This document shows positions 34,526-45,084 of a stretch of DNA of 64,000 nt, in pieces. The translations under genes and the position numbers were made by a program. The notes below the pieces were generated by a model, which worked only from the letters and a program-made list of their open reading frames with translations, was not told the DNA's origin and did no database searches. Every line of letters starts with the position of its first letter. Position 1 is the stretch's first letter. The DNA is from Salinactinospora qingdaonensis (GTDB lineage Bacteria > Actinomycetota > Actinomycetes > Streptosporangiales > Streptosporangiaceae). The stretch covers positions 186,001-250,000 of the forward strand of contig NZ_BAABDD010000006.1 of the NCBI RefSeq assembly GCF_039539445.1. Reading direction: 5' to 3'.

Positions 34526-35434
34526 GTGGGGAAAGCGTGGCGCACCGCTTCGCGCACGGCCGCGATCGCGGGAGTGCTCGGGGTGGCCGGCATCGGATAC
34601 GCCTCCGTCATCGAACGCAACTGGTTCCGGCTGCGGCACTACGAGCTACCGCTGCTGCCGGCGCGGAGCCGGCGACTGCGGCTGCTGCATATCTCCGACG
34701 CGCACCTGACACCGGGACGGCGAGCGCTCATCACCTGGATTCGCGGCCTCTCCGCCTACGAGCCCGACGTGGTCATCAACACCGGTGACTCGCTGTCCCA
34801 CCCCCAAGCGGTCGCCCCGTTCATCGACGCGCTCGGCCCGCTGCTGGACCTGCCGGGGGCGTTCGTCTACGGCTCCAACGACCTGTTCTCCCCGGAGCTG
34901 AAGAACCCGGCACGCTACCTATGGCGCAGCAGCAAGGCCGACTACAGCAAGCGCACCACCCCGGATCTGCCCTGGCGCGATCTGGGGGCGGCGATGGCCT
35001 CGGCCGGGTGGCTGGACCTCAACAACCACCGCGGGGAGCTCAAGGCGGGCTCGCTGAGCCTGGCGCTGGCCGGAGTGCACGACTCCCACATCGGGCTCGA
35101 CCGCTACGACGCGGTCGCCGGCCCTGCTGACCCGAGCGCCGACGTGCGCATAGGTGTGCTGCACTCTCCCGAGCCGCGCAACCTCGACCGGTTCGCCGCC
35201 GACGGCTACGAGCTGCTGCTGGCCGGCCACACCCACGGCGGGCAGTTGTGCCTGCCGATCTACGGCACGCTGGTGACCAACTGCGGTATCGACCGCCGCC
35301 GCGCGTGGGGGTTGAGCCGCTACGCCGGCTCGTGGCTGCACGTCTCGGGCGGGCTGGGCACCTCCCCGACCGCGCCCGTGCGCTTCTGCTGCCGCCCCGA
35401 GGCGAGCCTGCTCGATCTCGTCCCAGCCGGCTAA
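34526..35434 (+). CDS. Membrane-anchored metallophosphoesterase
   Basis: 302 aa. N-terminal hydrophobic helix (AAIAGVLGVAGIGYASVIE), then calcineurin-like motifs: HISDAHL, NTGDSL, GSND (for the usual GNHD), VLHSPEPRN and GHTHGGQ. Related enzymes hydrolyse UDP-lipid or other phosphoesters at the membrane; substrate unknown. It matches Rv3683 in position. GTG 34526 has GGAG 8 nt upstream. A 345-bp gap with yqeY holds only the divergent promoters. Confidence 0.88.
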   Translation: MGKAWRTASRTAAIAGVLGVAGIGYASVIERNWFRLRHYELPLLPARSRRLRLLHISDAHLTPGRRALITWIRGLSAYEPDVVINTGDSLSHPQAVAPFIDALGPLLDLPGAFVYGSNDLFSPELKNPARYLWRSSKADYSKRTTPDLPWRDLGAAMASAGWLDLNNHRGELKAGSLSLALAGVHDSHIGLDRYDAVAGPADPSADVRIGVLHSPEPRNLDRFAADGYELLLAGHTHGGQLCLPIYGTLVTNCGIDRRRAWGLSRYAGSWLHVSGGLGTSPTAPVRFCCRPEASLLDLVPAG

Positions 35435-35489
35435 CCATCTGTGGTGTGCGAAGTGCCCCGGCTGTCCGTTAGACTAAATTCCGCTGCTG

Positions 35490-35566
35490 CGGGGTGTAGC
35501 GCAGTTTGGCAGCGCGCTTCGTTCGGGACGAAGAGGTCGTGGGTTCAAATCCCGCCACCCCGACCA
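35490..35566 (+). tRNA. tRNA-Pro (CGG)
   Basis: Acceptor stem CGGGGTG / CACCCCG, anticodon stem CTTCG / CGAAG with loop TTCGGGA (anticodon CGG), T-arm GGGTTCAAATCCC, discriminator A and encoded CCA. A TAGACTAAAT box lies ~15 bp upstream. Confidence 0.96.
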
Positions 35567-35582
35567 GGTCAGAACGGGTGTA

Positions 35583-35656
35583 CCCCCTCTCTGCGAGGGG
35601 GCGGGCACCGGTTTTGGGAGAATTTTGGGAGGCGATCTTGGTCGTCTCCCTTTTTT
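35583..35656 (+). terminator. Two hairpins after tRNA-Pro
   Basis: First CCCCCTC-TCTGC-GAGGGGG (35583-35601), then GGGAGGCGA...TCGTCTCCC followed by TTTTTT (35627-35656), a good intrinsic terminator. The 26-bp repeat lies between and overlaps the second stem. Confidence 0.75.
35608..35633 (+). repeat. 26-bp repeat, copy 2 (downstream of tRNA-Pro)
   Basis: Identical on this strand to the minus-strand reading of 4824-4849. Two TTTTGGGAG blocks 10 bp apart. It may be a shared terminator tail or leftover integrase arm sites next to a tRNA 3' end. Confidence 0.7.
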
Positions 35657-36082
35657 CGTGCTCACCCGTCTCCGGCCCGTGCGTCATGCCTGCGTCAGCC
35701 CGCACCACCCGCGTGGGACGGGGAGGCACGTCAGACTCGACCACCTTCCCCCTGGGGGCACCCCATCGGTGCCTGCTTTGCGCTCCTCCACCAGCAGGGG
35801 CTTTTCTGGCTCGGAAACCCCCTAGAACCAATCTCCGCACGTGTGACTCCAACCTGCTCCCAACCATGCGCTGAGGCGTTGGTCGGCACACAACGACGCG
35901 GCGTGAGGCATGAAAGCGACGCTACGAGTGACCGGCGTCTCAAAGCCCCCGCCTCGTAGGTGAATTCCAACGGTCGTTGCAACACGTGTGGTCAGTCGAC
36001 GGTCTCGACGCGCTCGGCCGATCCGAGTCCGGGCTCACCCATGCCACTCCGGTTCTCGGTCTTCGAGCAGGACGAGGACCGA
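35657..36082. other. Intergenic region, nothing recognised
   Basis: About 425 bp between the tRNA terminator and the DUF4352 gene stop. ORFs here have no protein-like pattern; no integrase or attachment-site duplicate of the tRNA 3' end was found. Confidence 0.4.
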
Positions 36083-36664
36083 TTACTCGACCGTGACGGT
36101 AAGCGGTTCGGAGAGGGACCACACGTCCTCGATGAGCACAGAGGTGATCTCGGTGCCTTCGGGGACGTCGACGGGGACCTCGCCGCTGACCTCGTTGCCG
36201 GGGTTGATCTGTTCCAAAAACAGCTCGGACTCGCCCAGTGTGGTCTGGCTGGAGTACTCCTTGCCGTCGGCATCGAGCAGTTTGACCGCCGAGAAGTCGA
36301 AGCTGGTCGCCTCGTCACCGGTGTTGCGCACCGTCAGGCTAACGACTTTGAACTCGCCCTGGGCGGTCTCTTCAGAAAACTCGTCGCCGTAGGTGGCGGT
36401 GGTCTCGATCCCGGTGACGGTGACCGTCCAGTCGCCGACGGTGCCGGCTTCGCCCATGGTGACTGTGTTGCCCGCCTCCTCACTGCGGCCGCCGCCGTCG
36501 GCCGGGCCGCTGTCCCCGCTATCGCCGCCGCTAAGCACGGCTATAAAGGCGACGGCGACGATGAGGATGACGACGGCGAGACCACCACAGCCCAAACACC
36601 CCCACAGCCACCAATTCTTCTTCTGGGGCTGTTGCGGTTGTGCGGGCTGCCGGGCATGGGCCAT
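36083..36664 (-). CDS. DUF4352 membrane-anchored exported protein
   Basis: 193 aa. A short cytoplasmic Gln/Pro-rich start, one hydrophobic segment (GGLAVVILIVAVAFIAVLSG), an acidic Ser/Gly linker, then an Ig-like DUF4352 domain (GDWTVTVTGIETTATYGDEF, FKVVSLTVRNTGDEATSF, LLDADGKEYSS). Such proteins sit outside the membrane; role unknown. ATG 36664. Confidence 0.82.
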   Translation of the reverse strand: MAHARQPAQPQQPQKKNWWLWGCLGCGGLAVVILIVAVAFIAVLSGGDSGDSGPADGGGRSEEAGNTVTMGEAGTVGDWTVTVTGIETTATYGDEFSEETAQGEFKVVSLTVRNTGDEATSFDFSAVKLLDADGKEYSSQTTLGESELFLEQINPGNEVSGEVPVDVPEGTEITSVLIEDVWSLSEPLTVTVE

Positions 36665-36889
36665 GAGGAAAAACTCCGCCTACCAGGATATTGAAGGAAA
36701 CGCAACCCTGGCAAGCGGGGGCGGCCAAGGGTGGACCGTGGTCAGCCTGTCGCAGTGCGTGGCTGCCTAGCGGCGGGAAGAGACCTCAGGTGGGCAAGGG
36801 GCAAGAGGACACGTCCCGGACGGGGCGCGGCAGGGGCGGAGAGACAACCGCGCCGTGCGTAGCCGTACCGGAGCATGCCAGGAGGTGCA

Positions 36890-37357
36890 TCAGCCCGCGC
36901 GACGGTCCCCGCCCTCCAGGTCTTCGCAGCACTGGCGATACTGGCGAAACGACCAGCCGGACCAGCGGTCGATGGCGGCGAGGATCACGGGGCCCTCGGG
37001 TGGGTCAGCGTGGTACTGCGGGTAGCGCTCGCGCAGCCGCGCGAGTGCGTGGTCGCGTTCGGTGCCTGCGTGGACGATCCGGGCCGTGCCGTCGGCGCGC
37101 GCCCACCAGAGCTGTTGCCAGTCGTCGCTGTAGTGGTCGACGAGCAAACACACGTTCGGGTTGGCCTCGATGTTGGCCAGCCGCTTGAGGTTCTTCGTGC
37201 GCTTAGGCTTGGTGTCGATGGCGACGGCGATCGTGTCGCCGATCACGGCGAAGGTGACCGGCACGAGGTGAGGCTGTCCCGTCTCGGTGACCGTCGCCAG
37301 GCGGGCGACGCGGCTCCCAGCGAAGGCGTCTCGCGTCTGCTCGGGTGTCCAACGCAT
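36890..37357 (-). CDS. PPOX-class F420-dependent oxidoreductase (TIGR03668 type)
   Basis: 155 aa split-barrel flavin/deazaflavin-binding protein. RVARLATVTETGQPHLVPVTF is the typical first strand pair; the KRTKNLKRLANIEANPNVCL stretch and WWARADGTARI follow. These bind F420 or FMN and reduce diverse substrates; substrate unknown. ATG 37357. It stands alone. Confidence 0.85.
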   Translation of the reverse strand: MRWTPEQTRDAFAGSRVARLATVTETGQPHLVPVTFAVIGDTIAVAIDTKPKRTKNLKRLANIEANPNVCLLVDHYSDDWQQLWWARADGTARIVHAGTERDHALARLRERYPQYHADPPEGPVILAAIDRWSGWSFRQYRQCCEDLEGGDRRAG

Positions 37358-37602
37358 GCCCGGCTCCTACCCGGCCTGTGCGCATCGATGTCGAACGCGG
37401 GCGGCGGTGGCGCAGCGCGCCGCACGCGGTGGTCCGGACGGCCTCGCCTTTCGATGGCCGCACTCACCAGGGGTCACCTCGGGGCGGCGCCCCTCCCCGT
37501 CTCCCTGTGGTACCTCTTCCCTCGCGGGTGTGCTCCAGCGAGCCACGAGGCTCCGAAGGAGCTGTGCCGCCGGTCCGCCGGCAGCGAATCGGGGTGTCGC
37601 GG

Positions 37603-38187
37603 TCAGGGCCTCCAGGACGGGTCGCGGCCACTGAAGCCCAGGGCGCGGTCGAACAGGGGCGCGTCGTCGGCGACATCGACGACCGGGCCGAACAAGCCTT
37701 TGCGGGCCTTGGGGTCGTCGGGCACCTGTGAAGCGAAAGCGAAGGATGCCTCGGCGCTGGCGGGGTCGCACTCGTAGGACTGTCCGGTGGCGCGCGCCAG
37801 ATCCCATCCGTGGACCACCAGCTCGTTCACGGCGACCACCCCCGCCTCGTGAGCGGGCAGTTCCACCCCGCCGGCGACGGTGGTGCCCTCCCACGCCGCC
37901 GGCTCGCGCCAGGCGGCTACGAGTGCGTCGAGCCGGTACGCCAGCAGCTCGCGCCAGTCAGCGGGCAGGTTGGCCGCCGTGGGTTCGGGGGGCGGGCCGG
38001 TCTCGGGCGAGGCCGACTTCTCGGCGGCGTGGCGGAAAGCGAGCGTGAGCGCCACGACATGGTCGAGCAGATCACCCACGGAGGTTCCCTCGCACGGGGT
38101 GGGGTCGGCGAGCTGGCTGTCGGCGATGCCGCTCACCACCGCCTGCATCCGGCGAACCGCGGGTTCGAGGTCCAGTGGCTGGCTCAC
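37603..38187 (-). CDS. DinB-like (TIGR03086) metal-binding protein
   Basis: 194 aa. The four-helix bundle of the mycothiol-dependent maleylpyruvate isomerase N-terminal family: PTPCEGTSVGDLLDHVVALT gives the first His, and ELVVHGWDLARATGQ the second histidine motif. Probably a mycothiol-dependent enzyme; the reaction is unknown. ATG 38187. Confidence 0.85.
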   Translation of the reverse strand: MSQPLDLEPAVRRMQAVVSGIADSQLADPTPCEGTSVGDLLDHVVALTLAFRHAAEKSASPETGPPPEPTAANLPADWRELLAYRLDALVAAWREPAAWEGTTVAGGVELPAHEAGVVAVNELVVHGWDLARATGQSYECDPASAEASFAFASQVPDDPKARKGLFGPVVDVADDAPLFDRALGFSGRDPSWRP

Positions 38188-38663
38188 GGTGACCGCTCCT
38201 TACGCACATCTTCGTCGGCTGTCGGCCAGGACAGCCTAGGAGTCGGCTACGACAAAACTCGGTGCGCCGAGCCCTTTGGGGGCGACGTGCCATGGGAAGA
38301 CGCGGATCACATCGGGGCGGCTCCGGCAGCGCCCACCGAGAGCGAGCGTGAGGGAACCGGCCTGCCGTGGGGGCGTCTGTGCAGGGGACCGGCCCCGTTG
38401 ACTCCGGGCATGCGACGGCGGCGAAGGGCCCCGGCCTCACGGCGGCTACCGGAGATCAAAAACAGGTATCGACTCGAAAAAACAAATAATTCCGGATATC
38501 CCACCGGTTGACGCGGTGACAATTCGTGAATATCGGCACCAGTCACCCTCCCTTCTTAACAACAGAAAGAAGATTCGGTCGGGCCACTTTCTTGCAGTCC
38601 CCTTCAAAGCAATAAGGTTTTCCCCGGTTCGGGGGAGCCGTTGACACGAACTGGAGAAAGAAC
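38188..38663. other. Intergenic region upstream of the lipoprotein gene
   Basis: About 475 bp. Positions ~38455-38640 are markedly AT-richer than the rest and end in an AACTGGAGAAAG ribosome-binding site. It probably holds the lipoprotein promoter; no gene seen. Confidence 0.4.
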
Positions 38664-39374
38664 ATGGCAGCAACAAGGACTGGTGTATTCGCGCTAATTG
38701 GGGCCTTGGCGTTACTGGCGGGGTGCGGCATGTCACCCGATTCGATTTCCCCGGGCGCCGCCTCCAGCGATAAGGCGTCGGACACCGCGGGGAACGCGGG
38801 GAGTGACGCAGCTGGTGACAGCGTTTCGGAGGGAGCGGCGGCAGCCGAGCAGGAGCCCGAGGCAGTGGAGAGCGCACCCGCCGGTGAGGCCACTTCCCCG
38901 TCCGAGACGGCCAGCGCAGTCGATGACGCCAGCCCAACCGCCAAGGCATCTGCGGACGAGGACGCCGCCGACGCGGCGAGCGCGGAACCGGCTGAGGAGA
39001 CGGCCGGTACCCGCGAGGTCTATGTCCAGATCTTCCAGGACGGCGGGGAGAACTACGACACGCAGCGCCCCGTGCGCTTCTCCCTCACCGAATTCGAGAC
39101 CTTCAACGACCTGAACTGGAGCCATTGGGGGCCGGACTCGGCCACGGGGCAGGGCAACCTCTCCGGAACCTGGTGCATGCCCAAGTGCCTGGACCGCCCC
39201 TACCCTGCGACGCTGACCATCACCGACCCCGTCAAGGTCGGCGACACGTGGTACTTCAGCCGTTACGACATCAGCAACGTGGCCGACCCACCCGCCGACC
39301 TCTCCGCCTCGGAGCGCACCACCATCGAGAACAGTGGTGGGCCGCTCGAATACGCGGTCCCGGCACGGCCCTGA
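38664..39374 (+). CDS. Putative lipoprotein, family unknown
   Basis: 236 aa. N-terminal signal with lipobox LLAGC (Cys at ~22). Residues ~23-115 are an Ala/Ser/Glu/Asp-rich unstructured stalk. The C-terminal ~115 residues (EVYVQIFQDGGENYDTQRPV, LSGTWCMPKCLDRPYPATLT) form a compact domain with two cysteines that I do not recognise. ATG 38664 follows GGAGAAAGAAC. Confidence 0.7.
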   Translation: MAATRTGVFALIGALALLAGCGMSPDSISPGAASSDKASDTAGNAGSDAAGDSVSEGAAAAEQEPEAVESAPAGEATSPSETASAVDDASPTAKASADEDAADAASAEPAEETAGTREVYVQIFQDGGENYDTQRPVRFSLTEFETFNDLNWSHWGPDSATGQGNLSGTWCMPKCLDRPYPATLTITDPVKVGDTWYFSRYDISNVADPPADLSASERTTIENSGGPLEYAVPARP

Positions 39375-39558
39375 CCGGGTTGGCCTGTGCCCTGGCCCCC
39401 AGCCGAAGTGGTCGGCACGTCGCCCTCCGCCGTCGTGAGCGTGACGTGCGAGGGCAGGCGCGCACCCGCCGGTGCGTTTGTTCGCCGTGGCGAGCTAACG
39501 CGCCGGCGGGTCCGATCCGTTCAAGACCGGGATCGGCTACCGGCCTACTGTTGCGGGT

Positions 39559-39960
39559 ATGGCACCTTTTTGCAGCATGATCGGCATCGTCACAGCCGAC
39601 ATGGCGACATCGCTGGCGTTCTACCGCCACCTGGGACTCGACATCGCGGCCTCGGCGGACACCCAACCCCACGTCGAGGTGGAGCTCCCGGGCGGGATGC
39701 GCCTGGCCTGGGACACCGTCGAGACCATCCGCTCCTTCAACCCCGGGTGGACGCCACCGCGCGGCGACCCCGGCATCGCTCTCGCCTTCGCCTGCGACAG
39801 TCCCGATGAGGTGGACCGGGTGTACGCCGACCTCGTCCATGCCGGATACACCGGCCGCCACGAGCCGTGGGACGCATTCTGGGGGCAGCGCTACGCGGTG
39901 ATTCTCGACCCTGACGGCAACGGGATCGACCTGTTCGCGGCGTTGCCGGCTATGGCGTGA
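39559..39960 (+). CDS. VOC-family (glyoxalase-like) protein
   Basis: 133 aa. Paired beta-alpha-beta-beta-beta modules: MIGIVTADMATSLAFYRHLG and VYADLVHAGYTGRHEPWDAF, then YAVILDPDGNGIDLF with the C-terminal Glu/Asp region. It could be a metal-dependent dioxygenase/isomerase or an antibiotic-binding protein. It converges on the AraC gene with an 11-bp overlap of coding ends. Confidence 0.85.
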   Translation: MAPFCSMIGIVTADMATSLAFYRHLGLDIAASADTQPHVEVELPGGMRLAWDTVETIRSFNPGWTPPRGDPGIALAFACDSPDEVDRVYADLVHAGYTGRHEPWDAFWGQRYAVILDPDGNGIDLFAALPAMA

Positions 39961-40639
39961 GGACGCTCAGCGGCACTCCCGTCAGGGACCGCACCTCGCG
40001 GGCCAAGTGGGGCTGGTCGGCATAACCGGCCTCGGCGGCGACGGTGGCCGGCGGGATGCCCGCACGGCTCATGGCCAACGCCCGGTTCATCCGCAGGATG
40101 CGCGCCAGGGTCTTGGGGCCATAGCCGAGAGCGGCCAGACAGCGCCGATACAGGTGACGTTCGCCCATGCCGACCGCTGCCGCCGTGGCGGCCACGGTGG
40201 CGCCCGCCCGAAGCCGGTCGACAGCGGCCAGGATCGCGGGATCGGGTGGCTCGACGCGGCGAAGCCGCCCAAACGCGATCTCCTCCAGGGCAACGCCGCG
40301 TCGCGGCGCCGCCGCGACGTGCTCGGTGAGGCGCCGCACCCGGCCGGCGGGCCACAGGTGTGCCAGCCCAACCCGCTGGTCGCGCAGCTCGTGGGCGGCC
40401 ACTCCCAGGATGGTGGGGCCGGTACCGGGGGCGAACCGCAGCCCGACATAGTCACGGCCCGGCCGCCACGCCGTCAGGTGGGCCGTGGTGTCGGGGCCGG
40501 CGACCATAAGCGCGTCGTCGGCCCAGATCAGGTCCATGCAGCCGTCGGGCAGCACCCGCGCGGCGCTGACCTGGGCCGTGTCGGCCGTGGCGCGCCATAC
40601 TGCCGCACCAGCCATGCGCGAGGCTCGTTCTCGGTACAC
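39950..40639 (-). CDS. AraC-family transcriptional regulator
   Basis: 229 aa. The N-terminal ~110 residues are a DUF6597-like cupin-type sensor (RVLPDGCMDLIWADDALMVA). The C-terminal two-HTH AraC domain includes GMGERHLYRRCLAALGYGPK and ATVAAEAGYADQPHLAREVR. It may control the neighbouring VOC or FAD-oxidase genes; not shown by the sequence. Confidence 0.88.
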   Translation of the reverse strand: MYRERASRMAGAAVWRATADTAQVSAARVLPDGCMDLIWADDALMVAGPDTTAHLTAWRPGRDYVGLRFAPGTGPTILGVAAHELRDQRVGLAHLWPAGRVRRLTEHVAAAPRRGVALEEIAFGRLRRVEPPDPAILAAVDRLRAGATVAATAAAVGMGERHLYRRCLAALGYGPKTLARILRMNRALAMSRAGIPPATVAAEAGYADQPHLAREVRSLTGVPLSVLTP

Positions 40640-40697
40640 CCTTCCAGTGTCACCTCCCGTCGCGGCGCTCGTCGCGGTGGCCCGGTCGAGCCCGGGG

Positions 40698-42113
40698 CTA
40701 GCCCGGCTTGATGTTGTGGTTGAAATGGAACACGTTCTCGGGGTCGTAGCGGGCCTTCACCGCTGCCAGGCGCGCGTAGTTGTCCGCCCCGAACCCGGCG
40801 ATAACCCGCGCCTCGCCTTCGTCTCCAATGAAGTTGAGGTAGACCGCGCCGAACGACCACGGCTGCATGTCGGCGCGGATGCGGTGCACCCACCTGCGAG
40901 CCGCGTCGTCGTCGGTGGGGTCTTCCCACATCGCCAGCGGGTGGACCACCCACGGCGACCCCCGCCACGGGAGGGGGTAGTCGGTGGCGGCGCGAGCGAC
41001 CGCTCCCCCCATGGGCAGCAGGGCATCCTGGGTGGGCGAGGGCACCAGCATGTCCTCAGCGGTGGCGCAGTAGCGGTCCACAGCCTCATCGGGCAGGGAC
41101 GCGATGTGCTCGGCGGTCCAGTAGTTGCGGTAACTGGGTGGGTCGTCAAGCATGCACTGTAGGTCGGCATAGGGCAGTTCCGCGATCATCTCGCCCTCGG
41201 GGGCGAGGTCACGCAGCGGCTGTATGACTTCCCGCGCCTCCTCCTCGGGACCGGTGTAGGTGACCAGCATGCCCAGCGCGAGCGCGCCGACCAGGCGCTC
41301 GGGCATGAACTCCTCAGCTAGACCGGTGTGGTAGAGAATCCCTCCACCGATATCGTCGGGGGCGGTGTCGATGAAGTCCCGGTAGGCGCGGGTCACCTCC
41401 CGGCCCCGTTCCGGGGGCCAGATCAACATGGCCGCGGTCACCGCGGGAAGCTCGTGGAGCGCGAAGGTGAGCGAGGTGGCTACCCCGAAGTTGCCGCCCC
41501 CGCCGTGCAGCGCCCAGAACAACTCCGGGTTCTCATGTTCGCTGGCGCGCACGAGCTCACCGTCGGCGGTCACCAATTCCACCGAAAGCAGATTGTCGCA
41601 GGCCAGGCCAAATTTGCGGTCGAGCCAGCCCGTTCCGCCGCCCAGTGTGAAGCCCGCGACGCCGGTGGTGGAGACGCGACCGCCGGTGGTCATCAGGTGG
41701 TAGGGCTGGGTCCCCCGGTCGAGGTCGCTCATCGTGGCGCCGCCGCCCACACGGGCCGTGTACGTGTCGAGGTCGACACTCACCTGGTTCATCCGTCGCA
41801 GGTCGATGACGAGGCCGTCTTGGACCAGCGCTGTGCCCGCCACCCCGTGCCCGCCACCGCGTACCGCGATCTGGAGCCCCTGGTCACGAGCGAAACCAAT
41901 GGCCTTGACCACGTCTTGGGTTGTCTCGCATTGGGCGATGACCGCGGGACGCCGATCGATCATCGCGTTGAAGATCCCTCGGGCCTGGTGGTAAGCGGGA
42001 TCTTCGGGCAGCAGCACAGTGCCGGTGAAGGAGCTGCTCAGCTCGGCGCGTGCCCGCGCGTTGCGGTCCCCAGAGGCGGTGTGTGGGCCGGAACCGGTTC
42101 TGATGTCGGTCAT
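40698..42113 (-). CDS. FAD-dependent oxidase, berberine-bridge-enzyme type
   Basis: 471 aa. FAD_binding_4 domain with AVRGGGHGVAG (His for covalent 8-alpha flavin attachment) and TGVAGFTLGGGTGWLDRKFG. The usual second-site Cys of bicovalent members is not seen there. The C-terminal BBE domain ends YDPENVFHFNHNIKPG. It oxidises alcohols, sugars or natural products; substrate unknown. ATG 42113. The 330-bp region to the divergent lpd is AT-rich around 42190-42300. Confidence 0.9.
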   Translation of the reverse strand: MTDIRTGSGPHTASGDRNARARAELSSSFTGTVLLPEDPAYHQARGIFNAMIDRRPAVIAQCETTQDVVKAIGFARDQGLQIAVRGGGHGVAGTALVQDGLVIDLRRMNQVSVDLDTYTARVGGGATMSDLDRGTQPYHLMTTGGRVSTTGVAGFTLGGGTGWLDRKFGLACDNLLSVELVTADGELVRASEHENPELFWALHGGGGNFGVATSLTFALHELPAVTAAMLIWPPERGREVTRAYRDFIDTAPDDIGGGILYHTGLAEEFMPERLVGALALGMLVTYTGPEEEAREVIQPLRDLAPEGEMIAELPYADLQCMLDDPPSYRNYWTAEHIASLPDEAVDRYCATAEDMLVPSPTQDALLPMGGAVARAATDYPLPWRGSPWVVHPLAMWEDPTDDDAARRWVHRIRADMQPWSFGAVYLNFIGDEGEARVIAGFGADNYARLAAVKARYDPENVFHFNHNIKPG

Positions 42114-42442
42114 GAAGATCTCCCCCGTCCCTCGTTCGATATGTGGGGACCCGGTTTCCTCACGTGTTATATCGAAGAAGAGCCTTCCCCCATCGTTGCT
42201 CCGGAATCGGGGCGCGAATATCTATGGCAATCCACAAAAAGTCAAACATATTAATACGTCGGCATCGCTGGTTACAGCTCACATAAAATCCAGGTCATGA
42301 CACAGCAGGCGTGGGAAAGCCTCCCCAAATAGAGGCACAGCAGCGGCTGAAATTAGTCGGCCGGTGCAACCGGTGCCGCTCTCGAAAACGGGGCAGGATC
42401 ATGTTCACGAGGGCAGGCAACGACGCCAGGGAGGGGTTCGTG

Positions 42443-43855
<1,413 letters not shown>

Positions 43856-43914
43856 CGTGGCCGGCGCGACGCAGCGGCCGGCCGGTTTGTTACCGGCGCA
43901 GGAGGCGTGCAGAC

Positions 43915-44300
43915 GGGGCGGCGGGGAGCAAGGCCGACCAGGGGGTGACGAACAGCGGCGAAGACTGGCGATGGGTAGGGGTTCGGGTATCGGTGCTGGC
44001 TCCTGGGGGGCAGCGGTAACGGAAGGGCGGCGAAGGCCGGCGGTGGCCGGGCAGGCTCCGAGTCGGTGCTGCTGGCTGGGGTGGGGTGGTGCCGCGAGGC
44101 GGCGAGGGCAAGCGGTTGGCAGAGGGAGCCTGGGAGCGGTACTGCCGGCTGGGGCTGGCGACGAGGGGCAGCGAGGGCGGGCGGTGGGTGGGGGTTCAGG
44201 TATCAGCGCTGTGCACTGGGGCTCCCGGCGGTAATGCAGGGAAGCGAGGGTGGGTGGTGGGGCATGGCCGCTGCGATGGGTGGGGGCGGCGGTTTTCGTG
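43915..44300 (+). repeat. Left array of ~72-bp tandem repeats (inverted to the right array)
   Basis: About five imperfect units of ~70 bp, each beginning like GGCAGCGAGGGCGGGCGGTG. The unit at 44167-44238 aligns to the reverse complement of 44814-44885 with 59 of 72 matches by hand. G-rich on the plus strand. ORFs are present only because the unit length is a multiple of three. Confidence 0.8.
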
Positions 44301-44614
44301 GTCCGAGATCGTCGTTGGGCGATCCTGGGGGCGATTTTGGCAACGCCAAGCGCAGTCACCGGCCACGTGGCGCCCGTTTTGGTGGACTATGTCGGTTTAC
44401 CCCCAGGGGAGAATATTGATTCTCGAACGAGTGTCTCGCTCGTTGGACGTTTGCACCGCCACTGCGGAGCACTATGGGTGCTTTGTCGCTTTTAGGGGGC
44501 GGTTGTGACGTGTTCGCACGCTCAGTGGCGCGCTACCCCCAGCGCTGGGCGCACCCCCTACATCCACCGTCTCATTCAGTGAGACACAGGCCGCTGTGTC
44601 CCTCCTCGCCCAAG
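44301..44614. other. Core between the inverted arrays
   Basis: About 310 bp, less GC-rich, with small perfect hairpins: AACGAG-N7-CTCGTT, GTCTCA-TTCAG-TGAGAC and ACACAG-GCCG-CTGTGT. No gene recognised. Confidence 0.5.
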
Positions 44615-45055
44615 CACCGCCGCACACGACAAGCCACCCCACTCACCGCCGGCCCTTCGCCGCCTCGCGTCGCCGACCCCAGCCCCAGCCAGCAGCATCG
44701 CTCCCAGGCCCCTTCTGCCCACCATCCGTCCTCGCTGCTTCGCCTCGCCACCCTTTGCCCTAGCCAGCAGCACCGACACGCAGCCCCCTGGCCAACCCTT
44801 GCCCTCGCCGCTCTCCATTACTGCCGGTAGCCGCAGTGCACAGCGCCGATATCCGGGCCCCTACCCACCACCTGTCCTCGCTGCCTTCGTCACCCACCCC
44901 GCCCCCGCGTACCAGCACCGCTTTGATGCCTGCTCCACCTCGGCCGCCCTCGCTGCTCCTCGTTACCGACAGCCACCCCACCCCGCCGGAGCCGACAGTC
45001 ACCCCTGCCCACCACCCGTCCTCGCTGCCCTGCCTCGCCTACCCGGCCCTTGAGC
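44615..45055 (-). repeat. Right array of ~72-bp tandem repeats (inverted)
   Basis: About five to six units in opposite orientation to the left array, C-rich on the plus strand, each ending like CACCCGTCCTCGCTGCC. Ends just before the stop of the FAD/Fe-S oxidase gene at 45085. Confidence 0.8.
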
Positions 45056-45084
45056 CGTGGCGACGGCCTACGAGCCCATCGTGG

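Noticed and set aside
35490..36082. Integrated element at tRNA-Pro
   Set aside because: No integrase, excisionase or second copy of the tRNA 3' end within the window.
43880..45060. CRISPR array
   Set aside because: Units are contiguous and diverged throughout, with no constant repeat separated by unique spacers, and no cas genes are present.
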